Source: Candidatus Omnitrophota bacterium
GTDB taxonomy: Bacteria > Ratteibacteria > UBA8468 > MWAK01
DNA: 12,726 nt
Assembly: GCA_026387085.1 (NCBI GenBank)
Contig: JAPLMK010000062.1
Coordinates: forward strand, 1-12,726
Reading direction: 5' to 3'
The notes below the pieces were generated by a model. The model worked only from the letters and a program-made list of their open reading frames with translations. It searched no databases and was not told where the DNA came from. Shown one piece after another: positions 6,799-12,726 of the stretch. Every line of letters starts with the position of its first letter. Position 1 is the stretch's first letter. The translations under genes were made by a program, and so were the position numbers.

Positions 6799-7985
6799 AT
6801 GGTCCGGGAAATAATCATGCCCAAACTGGGCGAAACGATGGAAGAGGGTTACCTGTCGAAATGGTTCAAAGAGGAAGGCCAAAAAATAGAGAAGGGTGAA
6901 GCCATTTTTGAGGTAATGAGCGACAAGACCAACTTCGAAGTAGAATCGATGCATTCCGGGTTCCTGCGTAAAATCCTGGTTTTGGCCAGCGATAAGGCCG
7001 TGCCGGTCATTACGGTGGTCGGCTACCTGAGCGATTCCATGGACGAACCGCTTCCGGCAGTAACTGCCCCGGCTCCGCCTCCCACATCAGAAGAAAGTAG
7101 GGGCTCGATTCATCGAGCCCGCGGGTCGGATGAATCCGACCCCTACATCACCACCCCCAAACCCTCCGGTCAAATTATCGCTTCGCGGCCAAAAAACGCG
7201 CCCGGGAGATGGGGCTTGCCCTGGACTCAATCAGGGGAACCGGACCCAACGGCCGAATTACCGAAGAAGACGTGCTGGCGGCTGCGCCGGGAAAGAAAGA
7301 AACAAAACCGGAACCGCCGGGAACCAAAAAAGAGCGCCTGTCACCTCTGCGCCAGATTATCGCGGACCGGCTAAGCAAGAGCAAGGCGGAAATTCCCCAT
7401 TACTACCTGCGCAAGGTAATGGACGTAACCAACCTGAAAGCGGTCCGGACGAAACTCAAAGAGCAGGACCCGGACATTACCTATACCGACGTTTTAATTA
7501 AGGCGGTGGCGGAAACCCTGTCCGAATTTCCGGAGATGAACGCTACCTACGAAAACAAAGAACTGACCATCTGCCCGGAAATAAATCTGGGATTGGCGGT
7601 TGCCCGAACCGAAGGACTGATTGTGCCCATCCTGAAATCAATCAACCGGAAAACCTATCCGGAGATTACGGCAGAACGAAAACGGCTGGTCGCAGCGGTC
7701 CGGGACAATAAAATACCCAGGGAAGACCTTGAAGACGGTACCTTCACCGTCTCTAATCTCGGCATTTACGGCATCGATTCCTTCTACCCGATAATCTACC
7801 AGCCCCAAGTGGTGATTATGGGAGTGTCTGCCATTAAAGACGGTGTGGTTGCGGTCAACGGCAGCCCGATAGTTAAACCGCTTCTGGAAATTACCCTGGC
7901 CTGCGACCACCGGGTTATTGACGGTTCTTACAGCGCCCGGTTTCTGCAAAAATTACAGGAAGTAATAAACGGCTTAATGCCGTAA
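6799..7985 (+). CDS. pdhC: Dihydrolipoamide acyltransferase E2, reading frame broken near 7186-7197
   Basis: E2 is the core of the 2-oxo-acid dehydrogenase complex. Its lipoyl arm carries the acyl group from E1 to CoA. The first frame (6799-7374) gives a lipoyl domain with K43 in MSDKTNFEVES, an Ala-Pro linker, and TPKPSGQIIAS, which looks like the start of the peripheral subunit-binding domain. The homology then continues one frame back: KKRAREMGLALDSI, GTGPNGRITEEDV, and the catalytic domain with HRVIDG at 7908-7925, ending at 7985. The ATG at 7209 sits inside the binding domain and is not a credible natural start. The true start at 6799 has CGAGG 7 bases upstream. The break could be a lost base (sequencing or genuine) or programmed -1 slippage on an in-phase A AAA AAC at 7191-7197. 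The linker also contains a repeat insertion (7097-7146). No E3 gene follows. If the frameshift is real and unsuppressed, the complex lacks a core. Confidence 0.88.
7097..7146. repeat. GTAGGGG-type palindromic repeat inside E2 linker
   Basis: Inverted ends GTAGGGG (7097-7103) and CCCCTAC (7140-7146) enclose two hairpins: GGGCTCGAT (7101-7109) with ATCGAGCCC (7112-7120), and GGGTCGGAT (7123-7131) with ATCCGACCC (7134-7142). It is a shorter relative of the valS element at 865-950 and lies in the flexible lipoyl-to-binding-domain linker. Confidence 0.9.
7186..7197 (+). other. Frameshift site in E2, with A AAA AAC heptamer
   Basis: Upstream homology runs in frame to codon 7183-7185 (IIAS) and downstream homology runs one frame back from about 7191 (KKRARE). 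The six A residues at 7191-7196 plus C at 7197 form A AAA AAC in the upstream frame (cca-aaa-aac), the classic -1 slippery phase. One extra A here would also restore the frame. The result in either case is IIASRPKKRARE, one residue shorter than the usual ASPxAKK. Confidence 0.8.
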
Positions 7986-8048
7986 TTGCAAATTGCAGAT
8001 TGCAAAATGTAAAATATGCAATTTGAAATTTACAATTTGCATTTTGCA
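7986..8048. repeat. AT-rich TGCAAAATG palindromic repeat
   Basis: The gap between E2 and cysE is AT-rich and consists of reiterated TTGCA/TGCAA motifs. The clearest arms are TGCAAAATG (8001-8009) and CATTTTGCA (8040-8048), with further pairing inside. It differs in composition from the flanking genes. No promoter or T-rich terminator is evident within it. Confidence 0.8.
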
Positions 8049-8070
8049 TTAAATGTTGTTAATTAATCAC

Positions 8071-8730
8071 ATGTTTCGGACAATCAGAGAGGATATACGG
8101 GGTGTTTTCAGCCGGGACCCGGCGGCCCGCAACATCGTTGAAGTCCTGCTCTGCTACCCGGGCCTCCACGCCATCTGGCTGCACCGCGTCGCCCATTTCT
8201 TCTGGCGCACCGGCTCCAGAACTTTCGGGCGTTTTATCTCCCACTTTAACCGGTTTCTCACCGGCATCGAAATTCATCCCGGCGCCACGATCGGCCGGCG
8301 GTTTTTTATCGACCACGGAATGGGCGTGGTAATCGGGGAAACAACCGAAATCGGGGATGATGTCCTTCTCTATCAGGGCGTTGTCCTGGGCGGCGTTTCC
8401 CTGAAAAAAAAGAAGCGCCATCCAACCCTGGGCAATAACGTCCTGATCGGAACCGGCGCAAAAATACTGGGTCCGATTACTTTGGGCGACGGCGCGATGG
8501 TCGGCGCCGGTTCGGTAGTAGTCAAGGATGTTCCGGCGGGCGCCACCGTAGTGGGCATTCCCGGCCGCATCGTGGAAGAACACCGCAAAATCGGTTTTGA
8601 CCTGGAACACGGCAAATTACCGGACCCGTTTGCCGAACCCCTGCGCATTCTCTTTAAAGAATGTTCCAACCTTCACGAAGAACTGAAGCGCCTGCAAGAG
8701 GAAATAAAGAAAACAAAAGAAGACAAATAA
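8071..8730 (+). CDS. cysE: Serine O-acetyltransferase, short form
   Basis: This cytoplasmic enzyme transfers acetyl from acetyl-CoA to L-serine, giving O-acetylserine for cysteine synthesis. It shows the short (EpsC-like) architecture: an N-terminal helical part with MFRTIREDIRGVFSRDPAAR, then left-handed beta-helix hexapeptide repeats from about residue 65. The catalytic His is H82 in FIDHGMGVVIGET. The position equivalent to E. coli Asp143 is Glu67 (EIHPGATIG), as is common in short forms. The hexapeptide section runs to VVVKDVPAGATVVGIPGR, and a Glu/Lys-rich tail follows. I prefer ATG 8071 because family members begin MFxxIREDI; an upstream in-frame ATG at 8053 would add six residues (MLLINH). 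Neither has a good Shine-Dalgarno. No cysteine synthase gene is next to it. Feedback sensitivity cannot be judged. Confidence 0.95.
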   Translation: MFRTIREDIRGVFSRDPAARNIVEVLLCYPGLHAIWLHRVAHFFWRTGSRTFGRFISHFNRFLTGIEIHPGATIGRRFFIDHGMGVVIGETTEIGDDVLLYQGVVLGGVSLKKKKRHPTLGNNVLIGTGAKILGPITLGDGAMVGAGSVVVKDVPAGATVVGIPGRIVEEHRKIGFDLEHGKLPDPFAEPLRILFKECSNLHEELKRLQEEIKKTKEDK

Positions 8731-8735
8731 CGCAT

Positions 8736-8862
8736 GTGTCATCCTAATTTTAGGTCTATCATCCTGAGCACAACGAAAAATCGTAACGTAATTTGTCATC
8801 CTGAGTGAAACGAAGGATCTCGCTTCCAAAAAACGAGATTCTTCACTTCGTTCAGAATGACA
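8736..8862. repeat. TGTCATCCTGAG-type repeats, one full and one degenerate copy
   Basis: A full palindrome runs from TGTCATCCTGAG (8794-8805) to TTCAGAATGACA (8851-8862), with an inner arm pair around ATCTCG and CGAGAT. Before it, 8736-8790 holds decayed pieces: TGTCATCCT at 8736-8744 and ATCATCCTGAG near 8759. The type matches 3521-3592. The element ends a few bases before the GAGG and ATG of the LysM gene. Confidence 0.85.
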
Positions 8863-8872
8863 TCTGAGGTTT

Positions 8873-9544
8873 ATGTTTAAAACAATAATCAAGGTTGGCT
8901 TTTTGTTGGCCGTCATCTTCTGGGCCGGCCTCGCCCAGGCGGAAATCTATCGAGTCAAAAATGGCGACACTCTCGGTAAAATAGCCGGTAAATACCGGGT
9001 GAGCGTCAGCCGGTTAAAGACCTGGAACGGATTAAAAAGCAGCCATATTTACGTCGGCCAAAAACTTCAAATCAATCCGAAAGGAAAAACAAAAAGCGCG
9101 GCCGGAAGTAAAAATTACACCCTCCGCAAGGATTATTACGTGGTCCGGAAAGGAGATAACCTCTCTAAAATCGCCGTCCGCACCCATACTACGGTCAACA
9201 ACATCATCAAATTAAACCGCCTGAAGAGCACCATCGTACAACCCGGAAAGCGGTTGCTCATCAGGACGCGTAAAATCAAAAAAGGGCTTCGCTCCGAGTC
9301 CTATCCGGACACACCACCCCTGATTGAACCTACCTCAATCATTGAAGGCGAACTTATCTTCTACACGGTCAAGGAAGGCGAAACGCTGGAAAGCATCGCC
9401 CGGCAGTATGGTCTTACTCCGGAAGAGATCCGGGAGGCAAACCTGATGCCGGAAGAGAGCGAAATAAAAAAGGGCCAGATTCTGGCTATTCCCCGGGAAG
9501 GTACCGCTCAAGAAAAACCGCAAATACCGGACGAAAGCGAGTGA
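8873..9544 (+). CDS. Secreted protein with three LysM domains
   Basis: This is a probable exported peptidoglycan-binding protein. Residues 1-23 form a signal peptide: a positively charged start, a hydrophobic core (VGFLLAVIFWAGL) and AQA before the likely cleavage site. Three LysM domains follow at about 26-67 (YRVKNGDTLGKIA), 89-130 (YVVRKGDNLSKIA) and 163-206 (YTVKEGETLESIA), each ending in the usual VGQKL/PGKRL/KGQIL motif. Basic linkers separate domains 1 and 2, and a Pro-rich linker precedes domain 3. The C-terminus is acidic (PQIPDESE). LysM domains bind N-acetylglucosamine-containing glycans. No peptidase, amidase or glycosidase domain is attached, so it may act as an anchor or scaffold. 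The start is supported by the signal peptide; GAGG at 8866-8869 is only 3 bases from the ATG, closer than usual. The stop lies 28 bases before the next gene. Confidence 0.92.
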   Translation: MFKTIIKVGFLLAVIFWAGLAQAEIYRVKNGDTLGKIAGKYRVSVSRLKTWNGLKSSHIYVGQKLQINPKGKTKSAAGSKNYTLRKDYYVVRKGDNLSKIAVRTHTTVNNIIKLNRLKSTIVQPGKRLLIRTRKIKKGLRSESYPDTPPLIEPTSIIEGELIFYTVKEGETLESIARQYGLTPEEIREANLMPEESEIKKGQILAIPREGTAQEKPQIPDESE

Positions 9545-9572
9545 TTTTACACCCACAAAAAGAGAGGCGCTC

Positions 9573-10628
9573 ATGGAGATACTCAAGGTAAGGCCTTATC
9601 AATTATTATGTTTAATCTGTTCTTTCGGGGAAAACGGCTGCAACGGACCAAAAGATAAAAAATTAAAAGAATTACTGGAAAAAATAAGGGAGTTTTCTTC
9701 CCGGCCGATTATGCTTACCTGCAACGCCGGCGATGTCTTCTCCTATCAGGACCCGGGAATTGAAGAAGACACGGAGGAAGGAAGCGAATTTAACCGGACA
9801 AGGGACCTGGAGATTTTACATAAACTTGACCTTATGCCCGGGGCGATTCTGCCGGCCCGGATAATTCTTTTCCGGATATTTGATAAAATCCTGACTTCTT
9901 CCGGGGTATGCGGGCAGTGCGCCAAAGCAAAAAAGGGATACTACGAAAAAGCGCTCCGGGACTTTATTGCCGGAAGCCCGGATTGGAACACAGGCGATAC
10001 CGGTTTTTATAAACTTTTGAAAGAAGGAAAATGTTCCGTTTTGAACGAAAGAAAAGAGACGGATTTTGCGGAAGAAAAGAAAAAATCGATTGCCGCAATG
10101 TACGAGGCGGAAGAGATCAGCGTCCGGCCCCATATTTTACTCTGCGCCGTAGAACAATACGCCGAGGGAATAAGACCCCCGTTTACGTATGACAACCTGC
10201 CGGAAATGATGCAGCATATTATTAAAAACCCTGACCTCAAGATTAAACTGGTTCCGGACGCAGACTGGATGATGTGCGCGCCCTGTCCCGGAAGAGACCC
10301 GGGCTTAAACGCCTGCATCCAGGCCAAGGGGCACGGCGGCCTTACCAGCCAACTGCGGGACTTAAGGGTACTTCAAAAGCTCGGCCTTAAATACGGGCAA
10401 AGCGTGAAAGCAAAAGATTTATATAAACTTATTTTTGAAAGAATAAAAACAACCAACGAAATCTGTACGCTGGACGGAGTTTTTCCTTCCGTCTGGGAAG
10501 ATAAATGCGGAACCCCTAACGCCGAATGGACCCGGGAAGGCAAAGAGAACGAACTATACAAAAAAGGAAGGGAACTATTAATGGTCGACCTGGGCATCGA
10601 ACCGGAAAAAATAATTAATGGAAAATAA
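9573..10628 (+). CDS. Tandem DUF1284-like cysteine-rich protein
   Basis: The function is unknown. The protein (351 aa) is two copies of one domain. Copy A spans about 7-117 and copy B about 185-302. Shared landmarks are RPYQLLC (7-13) and RPHILLC (185-191); a Cys-containing turn, CNAGD (50) and CAPCPG (235-240); DLEILHKLDL and DLRVLQKLGL; and FDKILTSSGVC and FERIKTTNEIC. Copy B resembles DUF1284 (RxHHLLC ... DDICAPC), judged from memory. Its cysteines (C191, C235, C238, C248, C298) and those of copy A (C13, C16, C50, C113, C116) suggest metal or iron-sulfur binding; this is inference. There is no signal peptide or membrane segment, so it is cytoplasmic. AGAGAGG at 9561-9567 lies 5 bases before the ATG. 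The end overlaps the next gene by 11 bases, so the two are probably translationally coupled. Confidence 0.85.
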   Translation: MEILKVRPYQLLCLICSFGENGCNGPKDKKLKELLEKIREFSSRPIMLTCNAGDVFSYQDPGIEEDTEEGSEFNRTRDLEILHKLDLMPGAILPARIILFRIFDKILTSSGVCGQCAKAKKGYYEKALRDFIAGSPDWNTGDTGFYKLLKEGKCSVLNERKETDFAEEKKKSIAAMYEAEEISVRPHILLCAVEQYAEGIRPPFTYDNLPEMMQHIIKNPDLKIKLVPDADWMMCAPCPGRDPGLNACIQAKGHGGLTSQLRDLRVLQKLGLKYGQSVKAKDLYKLIFERIKTTNEICTLDGVFPSVWEDKCGTPNAEWTREGKENELYKKGRELLMVDLGIEPEKIINGK

Positions 10629-12426
10629 ATTTATTTTTGACCCCAGGATTATCCGTTCTCCCTGGGGCGATTTCCCTTCCGAAAGAGAGATTGAAAAAAC
10701 CCTGGAGGCCTACCCGGACGATTACCTTAAGAAGATCAGCCGGTCCGGCTATAACGCCATCTGGCTCCTCCTGGTCTTAAGGGAGAGCGTGCCTTCCAAG
10801 CTCTTCCCGGATAATAAGATTAAAAAGAATCACATCTCCTGCCTGAACCGTTTAGTGAAAAAAGTGGGCCGGTATGGGATTAAGGTCTATTTATATTTCG
10901 ACGAGCCGCGCAGCTTAAGACAGGAAGACCCGTTCTGGAAAACCCACCCGGAATTAAAGGGGCAAACGATGACCTTTTCCGGATTAAGCAAAGAGTTTGA
11001 CGCAACTTATATCAGCCTCTGCACCAGCGCTCCGGCGGTCAAAGAGTATCTGGAGGAGAGTTCTTATAATCTCTTTAAGGCGGTGCCGGGCCTGGGCGGT
11101 GCTTTCCTGATTACCGCCAGCGAGGTTCCCACCCACTGTTATTCCCATTTTCCCCTGCCCCAGACGAAATTTACCGATTCGGAAATGGCAAAATGGGCCG
11201 GGAGAAAATTTATTTGCCCGAGGTGCGCCCAACGCAAGCCGGAAGAGGTGGCAGCCGAAATCATTACCCTGGTCAACCGCGGAATTAAAAGCGCTTCTCC
11301 CCAGGCAAATACCATCGCCTGGAGTTGGTCCTGGTATATTCTGGAACCCGACCCGCAAAAAAAACTGATTAACCTCTTGCCCCGGGATGTTATCCTGATG
11401 TCTGACCTGGACCGGGGCGGTTACATATACCTTAACCGCAAGCGCTATCCGGTGGACGAATACAGCCACTCCTACATCGGCCCCTCACCCCGGTTCAAGA
11501 AACAGGCCGCCCTCGCCCGAAAAAGGGGAATGAAGATGATGGCCACGATTCAAATCAGCACCTCCAACGAATTCTTCTGCATCCCTTACATGCCGGTGCC
11601 GTACCTGCTGGCGGAAAAACTGAAAAGAATGGCTGCCCTGAAAATCAACGGCTACATGGGTTGTTGGGTTACCGGAGGTGACGCATCGCCCATGTCCCGG
11701 CTGGCCGGGATAATGTCCCGCTCGCCCCAGCCCGCGCCCGGAGACGCCGTCAAAGAACTTGCCCGGACCGAGTTCGGCGAAAAAAGCGCCCGCGCCGGAT
11801 GTAAGGCCTGGCGCAAACTTTCCGATGCCTGGCAGGAGTATCCTTTCAGCACCCCGTTTTGTTACTGGGGACCCCTTTACTACGCGGCCGCCTACCCTCT
11901 CTCCCTGAACCTTACCCGGGAACGCCGGATAACCAGCTGGTGTCCTTTGCCCCGGGACGAAAAAGGACACCTGAAACTTCACGACAACAATCCGGCGGAA
12001 TGGATTAAACCATTCACTTCCGCCGTAATCATTTCCGCCTTCCAAAAACTTTTAAAAGGATGGGAGGAGGGAATCAACATCTTAAAGCAGGCGATAGAGA
12101 AAGACCGGAAAAATACGGCCCTTGAGAACGAACTGGTGGTAGCCCGGCACATCATGCTTTCCGTGCAAAGCCTCATCAACATCATCCGGTTTTACGACCT
12201 CCACCGGCGCTGGGAAAAGAATAAGGACTGCCCGGATAAAGCGTTGTCGGCTCAATTAAAAAAAATTCTGGAAGCAGAGATAGTAAGCGCCCGGGAAGAG
12301 AAAGAACTGGTCAAAGCGGAACCGCGTTTAGGTTTTTACGCGGAAGCGCGCGTCCATCTTTTCACTTCGGCGGATATCGAATATAAAATCTCCCTTGCCC
12401 GAAAAACCATTTCCCAATTAAAATAA
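10618..12426 (+). CDS. Putative TIM-barrel glycoside hydrolase-like protein
   Basis: This large protein (602 aa) is of uncertain family. The first 370 residues look like a TIM barrel of the GH20-like kind: YNAIWLLLVLRE (45-56), YGIKVYLYFDEP (86-97), GGAFLITASE (160-169), TIAWSWSWY (232-240), GMKMMATIQIS, and INGYMGCWVTGGD. E169 at the end of a predicted strand is the most likely acid/base residue; this is a guess. A CPRC motif at 200-203 follows a C-H pair (C174, H177), which could bind a metal. The C-terminal third is helical (AFQKLLKGWEEGINILKQ onward), like the helical domains that cap some glycosidases. There is no signal peptide, so any sugar substrate would be intracellular. The ATG at 10618 overlaps the preceding stop. 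I recognise no characterised member, and a non-hydrolytic role is possible. Confidence 0.78.
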   Translation: MENKFIFDPRIIRSPWGDFPSEREIEKTLEAYPDDYLKKISRSGYNAIWLLLVLRESVPSKLFPDNKIKKNHISCLNRLVKKVGRYGIKVYLYFDEPRSLRQEDPFWKTHPELKGQTMTFSGLSKEFDATYISLCTSAPAVKEYLEESSYNLFKAVPGLGGAFLITASEVPTHCYSHFPLPQTKFTDSEMAKWAGRKFICPRCAQRKPEEVAAEIITLVNRGIKSASPQANTIAWSWSWYILEPDPQKKLINLLPRDVILMSDLDRGGYIYLNRKRYPVDEYSHSYIGPSPRFKKQAALARKRGMKMMATIQISTSNEFFCIPYMPVPYLLAEKLKRMAALKINGYMGCWVTGGDASPMSRLAGIMSRSPQPAPGDAVKELARTEFGEKSARAGCKAWRKLSDAWQEYPFSTPFCYWGPLYYAAAYPLSLNLTRERRITSWCPLPRDEKGHLKLHDNNPAEWIKPFTSAVIISAFQKLLKGWEEGINILKQAIEKDRKNTALENELVVARHIMLSVQSLINIIRFYDLHRRWEKNKDCPDKALSAQLKKILEAEIVSAREEKELVKAEPRLGFYAEARVHLFTSADIEYKISLARKTISQLK

Positions 12427-12448
12427 TCAAGACGGAAGGAATCAAACC

Positions 12449-12726
12449 ATGAAAAATGATTTTAATAAAAAATTAGCCGGTAAAGAATTTACGCTGGAAA
12501 TAGATAAAAATCAATGTATCCGGAGAATTTTACCAAATATCCAAACAGTAAGGGCCCGGACAGAAACTATCGGCGCGATTGCCGACGAAGAAGCGATTTC
12601 GGAAAAGACGCTCACATCCTTTTTTGATCCAAAAGTGAGCGGAACCTGCACCATAAAAGATTGTGCCGCCCACGCTTTTTTTTCTTCCGCCGATCTTCCG
12701 AAAGCAAAAGATTTTAACGCCGCGCA
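12449..12726 (+). CDS. Unrecognised gene, 3' end beyond window
   Basis: An open frame begins at ATG 12449 (MKNDFNKKLAGKEFTLEIDK) and runs for 92 codons to the window edge without a stop. A strong ribosome binding site, GGAAGGA at 12434-12440, sits 8 bases upstream. Codon use is like that of its neighbours, with a slightly more AT-rich start. The visible part is soluble and mixed in charge, with two cysteines in GTCTIKDC near residues 73-78. No family is recognised. It lies 22 bases after the TIM-barrel gene, in the same direction, and probably belongs to the same transcription unit. The short visible length prevents a functional guess. Confidence 0.75.
   Translation, partial: MKNDFNKKLAGKEFTLEIDKNQCIRRILPNIQTVRARTETIGAIADEEAISEKTLTSFFDPKVSGTCTIKDCAAHAFFSSADLPKAKDFNAA

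Noticed and set aside
7130..7501. Third-frame open frame across the E2 break
   Set aside because: Its translation shows no E2 homology; the two frames carrying lipoyl and catalytic motifs account for the region.
7209..7985. Separate gene starting at ATG 7209 encoding a lipoyl-less E2
   Set aside because: The ATG lies within the subunit-binding motif (KKRAREMG), with GGAG directly abutting it, so initiation there is unlikely; homology extends upstream of it.
8736..8862. CRISPR-like array
   Set aside because: The repeated units are palindromic ends of one element type, not evenly spaced direct repeats with unique spacers, and no cas gene is near.
11485..12045. Antisense open frame of 186 codons opposite the TIM-barrel gene
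   Set aside because: It arises from GC-rich codon use of the sense gene; composition (Gly, Arg and Pro rich) and lack of a ribosome binding site argue against a real gene.

Overview
The window reads as a piece of a chromosome from an uncultured, probably anaerobic bacterium with roughly 50% GC. Every gene I can support lies on the + strand, gaps are short, and several neighbours are close enough to be co-transcribed. No rRNA, tRNA, CRISPR array, transposase or phage gene is visible, and no stretch over 300 bases lacks a gene. The lineage cannot be fixed from sequence alone. The density of short palindromic repeats, some inside genes, resembles what is seen in genomes of candidate phyla such as Omnitrophota or Planctomycetota relatives, but this is only an impression.

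Layout: (1) 2-2350, the 3' part of valS (valyl-tRNA synthetase), which begins before the window and carries two translated repeat insertions. (2) 2354-3538, an MtlD-family polyol-phosphate dehydrogenase whose last five codons and stop lie inside a repeat. (3) 3632-4669, a zinc medium-chain dehydrogenase, followed 4 bases later by (4) 4674-5651 E1 alpha, (5) 5702-6676 E1 beta and (6) 6799-7985 E2 of a 2-oxo-acid (pyruvate or acetoin) dehydrogenase complex. The E2 reading frame is broken at the start of its subunit-binding domain. No E3 gene is present. (7) 8071-8730, a short-form serine acetyltransferase (cysE). (8) 8873-9544, a secreted protein with three LysM domains. (9) 9573-10628, an uncharacterised cysteine-rich protein made of two copies of a DUF1284-like domain. 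It overlaps by 11 bases (10) 10618-12426, a large cytoplasmic protein resembling a TIM-barrel glycosidase. (11) 12449-12726, the start of an unrecognised gene with a strong ribosome binding site, cut by the window end.

Genes 3-6 plausibly act together. The dehydrogenase may oxidise an alcohol or polyol (2,3-butanediol is one option), and the E1/E2 complex would make acetyl-CoA. CysE could then use acetyl-CoA to make O-acetylserine. Genes 9-11 look like a separate, translationally coupled unit of unknown function and are the best candidate here for an undescribed system.

The second theme is the repeats. At least five types of palindromic element occur in 12.7 kb. Three copies sit within coding sequence as translated inserts, two supply the end of a protein, and the rest fill intergenic gaps.
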